13,339 nucleotides of DNA. It comes from an uncultured Bacteroidaceae bacterium. Lineage in GTDB: Bacteria; Bacteroidota; Bacteroidia; Bacteroidales; Bacteroidaceae. Shown here piece by piece: positions 7,531-12,977 of the stretch. The notes under the pieces were generated by a model that made no database searches, was not told the DNA's origin, and saw nothing but the letters and a program-made list of their open reading frames with translations. The DNA is taken from positions 1 to 13,339 of the forward strand of contig CAJGDP010000042.1 of NCBI GenBank assembly GCA_904502235.1, read 5' to 3'. The stretch's first letter is position 1. Every line of letters starts with the position of its first letter. A program made the position numbers and the translations under genes.

Positions 7531-8295
7531 TTAATCTTCGCTGCCTGCGATTTGTGGTTTCACCTCCTCGCCCAATGTCTTTGCAATGGCGGCGCGTGTC
7601 TCGTTGAGCAGGTAATCGACATTCTCGCTGTCGCGTCCCTTGCACTCTATGGGAGCGTGGAATGTAACTGTTACGGGAGACCAGTGCAGACACCAGCATC
7701 CTTTGGGAAGAATGTCGTAACAACCCTGGAGAGTGATGGGTACAACGGGCTTCTGTGTCATGTTGGCGATAACGAATGCTCCCTTCTTGAAGCGTCCCAG
7801 TTTGCCTGTTGCACTGCGTGTGCCTTCGGCAAATATCGTCATTGACTTGCCGCTGCGGAGAATGCTTATTGCCTTACGCAACATATCTTTCTGCGGTGTG
7901 GTGCGGTTGACGAATATATGTTCGGTCTTATAGCATGCAACGCCCATCAAAGGCACTTTACGGAGTGAATCCTTCATAATCCACTTGAAGTTCTTCATTA
8001 TATAGCCATACAGGGGGAATATATCGAACATACCCTGATGGTTTGCCACGAATACATAGTTCTTGTCCTTTTCCACATATTTGTCCCTGTCGACAATCTT
8101 CACGGGGATGAGGAACAGCCAGCATGTGAGGCGGCACCATATGACGGCGGGATAGTAGTCGGCATTCTTGATTTTGAGCCATGAGCCGAAAATGAGCACG
8201 ATGATAGCGGTTATAGCCATTATAAGCAGAGCCATCCACCAGGCAAAAAGAACCTGATACAACACGTAGAGAGGGTGTAGAATCTTTCTTAACAT
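7531..8295 (-). CDS. plsC: 1-acyl-sn-glycerol-3-phosphate acyltransferase (PlsC family)
   Basis: A 254-residue membrane-associated enzyme that would convert lysophosphatidic acid to phosphatidic acid using acyl-ACP or acyl-CoA. The PlsC acyltransferase motifs are intact: 'NHQGMFD' (catalytic His86 and Asp91, the HX4D box), 'FVNRTTP' (128-134), 'FAEGTRSATGKLGRFKKG' (155-172) and 'VVPITLQG' (184-191). Two hydrophobic stretches at about 15-40 and 50-67 anchor it to the inner membrane. The C-terminal tail after 'TFHAPIEC' is short and charged. The start at 8295 gives the expected N-terminal anchor. A -7-like box lies about 27 bp upstream at 8322-8329. The S46 peptidase gene follows 33 bp downstream. 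Paralogues that acylate ornithine or other lipids share these motifs, so the exact acceptor is inferred from family resemblance. Confidence 0.92.
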   Translation of the reverse strand: MLRKILHPLYVLYQVLFAWWMALLIMAITAIIVLIFGSWLKIKNADYYPAVIWCRLTCWLFLIPVKIVDRDKYVEKDKNYVFVANHQGMFDIFPLYGYIMKNFKWIMKDSLRKVPLMGVACYKTEHIFVNRTTPQKDMLRKAISILRSGKSMTIFAEGTRSATGKLGRFKKGAFVIANMTQKPVVPITLQGCYDILPKGCWCLHWSPVTVTFHAPIECKGRDSENVDYLLNETRAAIAKTLGEEVKPQIAGSED

Positions 8296-8321
8296 AATGT
8301 TTGCATAATTAAATGATTACG

Positions 8322-8329
8322 CAAAGATA
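8322..8329 (-). promoter_or_regulatory. Candidate -7 box (TATCTTTG) for plsC
   Basis: On the - strand TATCTTTG matches the Bacteroidetes TAnnTTTG -7 consensus exactly and sits in the 81-bp gap upstream of plsC, giving a leader of roughly 20 nt. No TTTG or TTG is found 19-21 bp further upstream, so the -33 half is missing or degenerate. Confidence 0.5.
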
Positions 8330-8376
8330 CCTTAATTTTGGGAAAAATATGTTGCTCCGGGGCAAAAAAGAGAATG

Positions 8377-9180
8377 TCAGCAGTTCTTTGCAAGGAATTT
8401 CCTTATTTCGTCGGTCGGGATACCGCGCCTTTTGGCGTAGTCGTCCAATTGTTCCTCGCTGATTTTTCCTACTGCGAAATATCTTGCTTTAGGGTGTGAT
8501 ATCATCAAACCGCATACCGATGCGTGTGGTGTCATTGCTCCGTTCGAAGTGAGCGACATGCCTATTTCGTCAAGGTGGGCAATACGGTCTATCGTGAAAA
8601 TTATGCTCTGGTCGGGCAGTGAGGGGTAGCCCACGGCAGGGCGTATTCCCCGGTTCTTTTCGGCAAGCAGTTCTGCTATGTCAAGGCTCTCGTCGGGGGC
8701 ATATCCCCACAGCTTTTTTTGAGTGCGCACCTGCAGATGAAGCAGCGATGCCGTAGCTTCGGCAAGGCGGTCGGCGAGTGTCTGTGTGAGCAGATTGCGG
8801 TAGGGGTCATCTTTATACTCTGTGTCCAAAGCATGGTCAATGGTGGTTGCGAAGATGCCTATCTCGTCGCCATACGGTGATACAAAGTCGCTCAGGCAGA
8901 TGTTGGGGCAGTCGGCTTGGGAGTGTTGCTGGCGCAGGCATGGAAGTGCAATGTCTTCAACGATTATGTCATCATCGCATCCCCTGGCCTTGCAAAGTGC
9001 AAAAAGAGCATGCGTGCAGTACTTGTCGCCAATCTCGCGGAGAATCTTTTTTGCATCGCTTATGATTTCCTCCACCGGGGCTGTGGCTCCTGCAGTCAAC
9101 CCCCAAGCATGAAGCAGGTAGCTCCAGTCTATATATGGAACTACCTCGCTTATCTTATAGTGGAAAATTGCTCTTTTCAT
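8377..9180 (-). CDS. Stand-alone B12-dependent methionine synthase (MetH) reactivation domain
   Basis: A 267-residue cytoplasmic protein corresponding to the C-terminal AdoMet-binding reactivation domain of cobalamin-dependent methionine synthase, without the homocysteine, folate or cobalamin domains. Visible family motifs: 'PYIDW' (15-19), 'ADRLAEATASLLH' (136-148), 'RPAVGYPSLPD' (180-190, the AdoMet-binding RPAxGYP loop with Tyr185), 'ASVCGLMISHP' (220-230) and 'YFAVGKI' (234-240). It should bind S-adenosylmethionine and help reductively methylate inactive cob(II)alamin on a separate MetH. An ATG at 9243 is open but would add 21 basic residues lying over pyrC coding sequence. I chose 9180 because it matches the family N-terminus and gives an ATGA overlap with the pyrC stop, indicating translational coupling. 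Thermotoga maritima has a similarly split MetH, so separate coding is known. Confidence 0.93.
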   Translation of the reverse strand: MKRAIFHYKISEVVPYIDWSYLLHAWGLTAGATAPVEEIISDAKKILREIGDKYCTHALFALCKARGCDDDIIVEDIALPCLRQQHSQADCPNICLSDFVSPYGDEIGIFATTIDHALDTEYKDDPYRNLLTQTLADRLAEATASLLHLQVRTQKKLWGYAPDESLDIAELLAEKNRGIRPAVGYPSLPDQSIIFTIDRIAHLDEIGMSLTSNGAMTPHASVCGLMISHPKARYFAVGKISEEQLDDYAKRRGIPTDEIRKFLAKNC

Positions 9181-10523
9181 CGCTTGAATCTGAGAGCCTT
9201 TCCGCGTATCTCCTCGTTGATTCTGCCGTTTTTGTATACGCACTCGCCGTTCACCCAGGTCTGTTCAACCTTCCAATTGAATGTCGTGCCTTCGAACGGA
9301 CTCCAACCGCAAAGGCTTATGATGTCGCTCTTTTCAACAGTGTGTGGCTCATCAGGGCGCAGGAGTACAAAGTCGGCATGAAAGCCTCTTTTAATGTAAC
9401 CGCGTTTGTCGATGTCGAAAATCCTTGCCGGAGCATGGCACATCTTTTCAACAAGTTCTTCGATGGTGAAATGTCCCCCGTCAACCAGATTGAGCATGGA
9501 GAGCAGAGAGAACTGTATGCTTGGCATGCCCGATGCGGCTTTTAGAGCACCACCTATTTTGTCGTTGGGGTGGTGTGGGGCATGGTCGGTTCCTATGAGG
9601 TCGATTCTGCCGTCGCTTACAGCCTTGCGCAGAGCGTCGCGGTCGTCGGCACTCTTTATGGCAGGATTGCATTTTATCTTTGTGCCCAATGTGGCATAGT
9701 CGGCATCGCAGAAGGTGAGATGAGCCGGAGTAACCTCGGCTGTTATCTTCTTGTTCTCTGTGTCGTCTGCTGTCAGAAGCTCAAGTTCCTTGGCTGTGCT
9801 TATGTGCATCACATGCAGACGCGTGCCGAACTTCTTTGCAAGTTCCACTGCGCTTGCAGTGCTGCGGTAGCATGCCTCCTCGCTACGGATTACAGGGTGA
9901 AACTCCACCGCAGGGTCGTCGCCTTGTTGCTCTTTAACGGCTTTTGTGTTTGCGGCGATTATTGAACTGTCTTCGCAGTGCACGGCTACAGGCATGTTTA
10001 TCCTTTCTGCCTCCTGGAAAATCTTTTCAAGTTCGTTCTGTTTGTCCACAAGCATGTTTCCAGTGCTTGAGCCCATGAACAGTTTGATTCCGCAAATCCT
10101 GTTTGTGCTGAGTTTCGCGAAAGTGTCGCAGTTGCTGTTTGTTGCACCAAAGTAGAACGAATAGTTTATAACACTGTCCTTCGCGGCTATGGCGAACTTG
10201 TCCTTTAATGCTTTGAGTGTTGTTGTCTGTGGCAGGGTGTTGGGCATCTCCATAAACGATGTTACACCTCCGGCCGCTGCGGCACGGCTCTCTGTTGCAA
10301 TGGTTGCCTTGTGGGTGAGTCCCGGTTCGCGGAAGTGAACGTGGTCGTCTATCACTCCCGGTATCATGAACAAGCCCGATGCCTCTATTATCTCATCGCA
10401 CTCGGAGCGTGGCAATGTGTCGCCTTCCAGTATTTCAACAATCTTGCCGTCGTTTATTACCACTGAGCCACGGAAACTCTTGCCGTTGCTTACTATTGTC
10501 GGGTTGCTTATTAATGTACGCAT
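9177..10523 (-). CDS. pyrC: Dihydroorotase
   Basis: A 448-residue amidohydrolase that reversibly cyclises N-carbamoyl-L-aspartate to dihydroorotate in de novo pyrimidine synthesis. Metal-binding and catalytic motifs are in order: 'DDHVHFREPG' (His61, His63; substrate Arg65), 'GIKLFMGSSTG' (145-155), 'VHCED' (His182), 'VMHIST' (His240) and 'GTDHAPHHP' (Asp313). The substrate-binding 'MPNT' lies at 93-96. Length and motif order fit the class I (PyrC/AllB-like) dihydroorotases of Bacteroidetes. The related allantoinases share the fold; the overall pattern and the universal presence of this gene in the group favour dihydroorotase. The stop overlaps the start of the MetH-reactivation gene by 4 bp (ATGA). 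Upstream, the 51-bp gap to the HIT gene carries a TACATTTG box and the left arm of the HIT terminator. Confidence 0.95.
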   Translation of the reverse strand: MRTLISNPTIVSNGKSFRGSVVINDGKIVEILEGDTLPRSECDEIIEASGLFMIPGVIDDHVHFREPGLTHKATIATESRAAAAGGVTSFMEMPNTLPQTTTLKALKDKFAIAAKDSVINYSFYFGATNSNCDTFAKLSTNRICGIKLFMGSSTGNMLVDKQNELEKIFQEAERINMPVAVHCEDSSIIAANTKAVKEQQGDDPAVEFHPVIRSEEACYRSTASAVELAKKFGTRLHVMHISTAKELELLTADDTENKKITAEVTPAHLTFCDADYATLGTKIKCNPAIKSADDRDALRKAVSDGRIDLIGTDHAPHHPNDKIGGALKAASGMPSIQFSLLSMLNLVDGGHFTIEELVEKMCHAPARIFDIDKRGYIKRGFHADFVLLRPDEPHTVEKSDIISLCGWSPFEGTTFNWKVEQTWVNGECVYKNGRINEEIRGKALRFKR

Positions 10524-10546
10524 GATTTCAGTTTCTTTATCTTTGG

Positions 10547-10554
10547 CAAATGTA
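10547..10554 (-). promoter_or_regulatory. Candidate -7 box (TACATTTG) for pyrC
   Basis: TACATTTG on the - strand fits TAnnTTTG, 24 bp upstream of the pyrC ATG. The nearest upstream TTG (plus-strand CAA at 10580) is about 25 bp away, longer than the usual 19-21 bp spacing. Any -33 contact would fall inside the HIT terminator hairpin. Confidence 0.45.
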
Positions 10555-10556
10555 AT

Positions 10557-10593
10557 AAAAAAACGAAATTGCGGTTAAGCAATTTCGTTTTTT
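10557..10593 (-). terminator. Terminator of the greA-HIT unit, overlapping the HIT stop codon
   Basis: AAAAAACGAAATTGC (10558-10572) and its exact reverse complement (10579-10593) form a perfect 15-bp stem with a 6-nt loop. On the - strand the run of Ts extends to 10557 and is followed by ATT. The HIT stop codon (TTA on the + strand, 10575-10577) lies in the loop and the last five HIT codons form one arm, so the gene's end and its terminator are the same DNA. Confidence 0.88.
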
Positions 10594-10970
10594 ATTTTCT
10601 CGGCAATCTCCTTGAACTCTTCGGGAGTGAGTTGCAGTTTGGGATTAGTGAAGAGCATGTCCTTCTCGCTCTGCATGGGTACAAGGTGTATGTGTGCGTG
10701 CGGAACTTCGAGCCCGAGTACCGCCTGACCCACCTTTATGCATGGGAATGCACGTTTGATGCCCATGGCAACCTTCTTTGCGAAAATCTGCATCGCACCA
10801 ATCTCCTCATCGGTGAGGTCGAAGAAATAGTCGACTTCGCGCTTGGGTATTACAAGGGTGTGGCCCTTTGCAAGCGGATTGATGTCGAGGAATGCATAGA
10901 ACTGTTCGTTCTCTGCCACCTTGTAGCTTGGAATCTCTCCTGCGACTATTCTGCTGAAAATTGTTGCCAT
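10575..10970 (-). CDS. HIT family nucleotide-binding hydrolase (HINT-like)
   Basis: A 131-residue histidine-triad protein. The motif 'HAHIHLVP' (His91, His93, His95) is intact, preceded by 'LDINPLAKGHTLVIPKR' (28-44), the nucleotide-binding strand and loop of HINT proteins, and by N-terminal 'IFSRIVAGEIPSYKV'. Proteins of this type hydrolyse nucleoside phosphoramidates and adenylated compounds in the cytoplasm; the natural substrate is generally uncertain. It starts 6 bp after the greA stop on the same strand, so the two genes almost certainly share the greA promoter. The C-terminus 'KNEIA' is encoded by the stem of the terminator at 10557-10593. Confidence 0.94.
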   Translation of the reverse strand: MATIFSRIVAGEIPSYKVAENEQFYAFLDINPLAKGHTLVIPKREVDYFFDLTDEEIGAMQIFAKKVAMGIKRAFPCIKVGQAVLGLEVPHAHIHLVPMQSEKDMLFTNPKLQLTPEEFKEIAEKIKNEIA

Positions 10971-10976
10971 GGCTGT

Positions 10977-11438
10977 TTAGAATGAAATGCTTGTGATTTC
11001 AAGGAACAGTTTACCCTGTGGAACGGTGATCTCAGCAAGGTCGCCTACCTTCTTGCCCAACAAGCCCTTAGCGATGGGTGTGTTGATTGAAATCTTCGCT
11101 TCGCGGAGATTTGCCTCGCTTTCGGGAACTATGGTGTACTGCATGTTCATGCCGGTCTTTGTGTTCTTGAGACCAACCTTTGTCAATACCTGTACAGTAT
11201 CGGTGTTCAACTTTGTGGTGTCGATGATTTTTGCATCGGCAATAACGAGTTTGAGTTCGTTTATTCTCATTTCCAACAAACCCTGCGCCTCTTTTGCCGC
11301 ATCGTACTCCGCATTCTCCGACAAGTCACCCTTATCACGTGCCTCAGCAATCTGACGTACGATCTCGGGACGCTTTGCCTCCAACTCTTTCAAATCGGCT
11401 AACAGTTTCTTGTAGCCCTCTTCGGACATATAACTCAT
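10977..11438 (-). CDS. greA: Transcription elongation factor GreA
   Basis: A 153-residue transcript-cleavage factor that inserts its coiled-coil into the RNA polymerase secondary channel and rescues backtracked complexes. The N-terminal coiled-coil hairpin (about 5-75) has the tip 'KGDLSENAEYDAAKEAQG' with acidic Asp38 and Glu41, which help hold the catalytic Mg2+. The C-terminal FKBP-like domain (about 80-153) includes 'TPIAKGLLGKKVGD'. The frame is open further upstream to an ATG at 11483, but that would add 15 non-homologous, hydrophobic residues. 'MSYMSEEGYKKL' at 11438 matches the family N-terminus, so the upstream stretch is treated as leader. A second ATG at 11429 is possible. A complete promoter lies at 11519-11550. 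The HIT gene follows in the same transcript. Confidence 0.96.
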   Translation of the reverse strand: MSYMSEEGYKKLLADLKELEAKRPEIVRQIAEARDKGDLSENAEYDAAKEAQGLLEMRINELKLVIADAKIIDTTKLNTDTVQVLTKVGLKNTKTGMNMQYTIVPESEANLREAKISINTPIAKGLLGKKVGDLAEITVPQGKLFLEITSISF

Positions 11439-11469
11439 AATATCTCTTATTAAAAAATAGTAAAACAAT

Positions 11470-11495
11470 GGATTCCAACACAAGTGCTGGAACCC
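11470..11495 (-). promoter_or_regulatory. Hairpin in the greA 5' leader, possible attenuator
   Basis: On the - strand GGGTTCCAGCA pairs with TGTTGGAATCC around a CTTG tetraloop: an 11-bp stem with two G-U pairs. It starts about 15 nt after the predicted transcription start and ends 31 nt before the greA ATG. It is followed by a U-rich stretch (ATTGTTTTACTATTTTTT), giving it the look of a leaky intrinsic terminator between promoter and gene. Confidence 0.6.
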
Positions 11496-11518
11496 AATTT
11501 CCCTCTTTATTTCTGTTG

Positions 11519-11550
11519 CAAAGGTAACCCCTTTTTATATATAAACCAAA
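11519..11550 (-). promoter_or_regulatory. greA promoter (-33 TTTG, 20-bp spacer, -7 TACCTTTG)
   Basis: On the - strand TTTG (11550-11547), exactly 20 bp, then TACCTTTG (11526-11519) match the Bacteroidetes primary sigma consensus in both elements and spacing. The predicted transcription start is near 11512, giving a leader of about 75 nt before the greA ATG at 11438. Confidence 0.8.
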
Positions 11551-11611
11551 TAATATGTGCTAATTTTTGTTTATTCCTCCAAAATGCACTATATATTTGA
11601 CTTTTAATAAC

Positions 11612-12790
11612 TTATTTCAGGAGCTTCTCAATCTCTTTCTCAATGTTCTCTATCTGTGCATCGCGCAATGCAATCTCATTGTCCTTGTTTATGAGATAGA
11701 AAGTGGGCAATGTCTGCACATTATATAATTTTATATAGGAAGAGTATGCACCCTCGCCGTCGCGTACGCATGTCCAGGGCAGATTGCTTGCCGACTGTTG
11801 CCAGAAGTGTTCGCGTGCGTCGTAAGAAATCTGGTAAATCTCGAAGCCCTTGCTGTTGTATTTGCTGTAAAGTTCGCGTAGTGCAATGTTGCGTGCGCTT
11901 ATCTTGGCATCTTCGTACATTGTGAAGTCGAGCAACACCACCTTGCCTGCGAGTGATGAAAGCGAAATGCTGTCGCCGTTTATTCCGGGCAACTTTATGT
12001 CGAACAGTCCTGTGGTGGTTACATCGCCCTCTTCAACCTCTATGTTTCTTGTCTTTACAGGACGTGTCGCAGTCATTGCCTCTTCGGCAATCTTGCACAG
12101 ATGTTGTGTGCGTTTGGCATTGGGGAACCTGAGTCTCATGCTTGTGGCAACAGCCGCGAAGAGTTTGCTGTCGGTTCTGTTATTGCGTGGCTGGAACAGA
12201 GGCTCGCCGTTGAGAGTAAGCGACAGAGCGTAATATGCACTCGCCTTGTCGGGGGTGGGGATGATATACTGTCTTGATATATTCTCCTTGAACTCACCTA
12301 TAAGGCTGTAAATATCGTTGCGTGTCTTTACAACTGCCGGTGAAGTGCTTTTCAGCATGCCGTTCACCTGTTTTTCAAGCGCAATTTGCAGTTCGTGCAG
12401 TTCCTTTATCTTCTGGCTTTCGGTGTTGCCTTCAACGGTGTATGAATCGTAGAAACTCTCGGCATTGCTGTTTATGGTAACAGTCTCTGTAGAGTCTATG
12501 GCGAACACCAGAGGCTTTTCGCCCTTGATGGCAACAAAATAGAATTCATAGCTTGCCGGACGTGGACGGCTGAATGTGTATGAACCATCCTTGTCTATTA
12601 TTGCGGAATCCAATATTATATTGCCCTTTATGCCCATATTGGAGAGATAGATGGTCTTTCCTGCCGCGTTTTCTATTTTTCCATTTACGGTGAACGACGG
12701 ACGTGCCGGTTTGTTGTTGCATGCCGAGAATATGAGCATGGAACCTGCTGCTATGATGCAAAAAATGTGTTTTAGCTTTAATGTATTCAT
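11612..12790 (-). CDS. DUF4369 lipoprotein with thioredoxin-like domain lacking CXXC
   Basis: A 392-residue envelope lipoprotein. Residues 1-24 form a lipoprotein signal ending 'LIFSAC', with Cys24 the likely lipidated residue. Residues about 32-130 form a beta-rich DUF4369-like domain ('FTVNGKIENAAGKTIYLSN'), followed by a helical linker. The C-terminal part (about 264-390) has the TlpA/AhpC-TSA fold: 'LPGINGDSISLSSLAGKVVLLDF', 'YSKYNSKGFEIYQISYD', and the cis-Pro loop 'TLPTFYLIN' (Pro362). Where active members have WCxxC this protein reads 'TMYEDAKIS', so it has no redox-active cysteine pair; Cys341 is the only cysteine in the domain. A binding or structural role is more likely than thiol oxidoreduction. 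An in-frame ATG at 12826 exists, but 12790 gives the proper signal peptide. The gene is divergent from pnp. No convincing terminator follows its stop. Confidence 0.88.
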   Translation of the reverse strand: MNTLKLKHIFCIIAAGSMLIFSACNNKPARPSFTVNGKIENAAGKTIYLSNMGIKGNIILDSAIIDKDGSYTFSRPRPASYEFYFVAIKGEKPLVFAIDSTETVTINSNAESFYDSYTVEGNTESQKIKELHELQIALEKQVNGMLKSTSPAVVKTRNDIYSLIGEFKENISRQYIIPTPDKASAYYALSLTLNGEPLFQPRNNRTDSKLFAAVATSMRLRFPNAKRTQHLCKIAEEAMTATRPVKTRNIEVEEGDVTTTGLFDIKLPGINGDSISLSSLAGKVVLLDFTMYEDAKISARNIALRELYSKYNSKGFEIYQISYDAREHFWQQSASNLPWTCVRDGEGAYSSYIKLYNVQTLPTFYLINKDNEIALRDAQIENIEKEIEKLLK

Positions 12791-12830
12791 AAATTTCCTG
12801 TAAAGAATTACACAGAGAAGGTGCAAACGA

Positions 12831-12861
12831 GCAAAACGTAAAGCTTACTTTGGCGTTTTAC
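12831..12861 (-). promoter_or_regulatory. Hairpin in the leader of the DUF4369 lipoprotein gene
   Basis: GTAAAACG pairs with CGTTTTGC (8 bp, one G-U) and encloses a 4-bp AAAG/CTTT stem with a TAAG loop. It lies in the predicted 100-nt leader, about 40 nt before the start codon. No U-tract follows, so it is not a terminator. It could affect mRNA stability or translation, or be chance in A/T-rich DNA. Confidence 0.35.
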
Positions 12862-12895
12862 AGCGTGTGTAGCTTATTTTCGATAAAATTTTATG

Positions 12896-12903
12896 CAAAG
12901 ATA
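12896..12903 (-). promoter_or_regulatory. -7 box (TATCTTTG) for the DUF4369 lipoprotein gene
   Basis: An exact TAnnTTTG match on the - strand. The predicted start near 12889 gives a leader of about 100 nt. No recognisable -33 TTTG; that position would overlap the pnp -7 box. Confidence 0.55.
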
Positions 12904-12925
12904 GTTAATAATGTGGAAATTTGTA

Positions 12926-12933
12926 TATCTTTG
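12926..12933 (+). promoter_or_regulatory. -7 box (TATCTTTG) for pnp
   Basis: An exact TAnnTTTG match 44 bp before the pnp ATG, with a predicted start near 12940 and an A/T-rich leader of about 38 nt. The -33 region (about 12902-12906) has no TTTG and falls on the divergent -7 box. Confidence 0.65.
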
Positions 12934-12977
12934 CGAGAATTACATAACAAAAAATGTTTTTTTTAAAATAAATCAAG

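Larger units (their letters stand above)
12895..12934. repeat. 9-bp inverted repeat forming back-to-back -7 boxes
   Basis: GCAAAGATA (12895-12903) and its exact reverse complement TATCTTTGC (12926-12934) are separated by 22 bp. Each arm is a -7 box pointing away from the other, towards the lipoprotein gene on the left and pnp on the right. Confidence 0.75.

Noticed and set aside
8341..8370. Small inverted repeat TTGC...GCAA with a TATTTTT tail after the MetH-reactivation gene
   Set aside because: Only 4 bp pair on the relevant strand, too weak to call a terminator.
9181..9243. N-terminal extension of the MetH-reactivation protein to an upstream ATG at 9243
   Set aside because: The extra residues are basic, lie over pyrC codons and do not match the family; the ATGA-overlap start at 9180 fits better.
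8917..9381. Several + strand frames of 70-155 codons over the MetH-reactivation/pyrC junction
   Set aside because: They run antisense to two well-supported genes and contain no recognisable protein pattern.
11439..11483. N-terminal extension of GreA to an ATG at 11483
   Set aside because: It would add a hydrophobic segment absent from GreA proteins and cover the leader hairpin; the family N-terminus begins at 11438.
11500..11611. Possible small gene or RNA between greA and the lipoprotein gene
   Set aside because: Apart from the greA promoter the region is A/T-rich with no start codon plus open frame of useful length and no strong hairpin.
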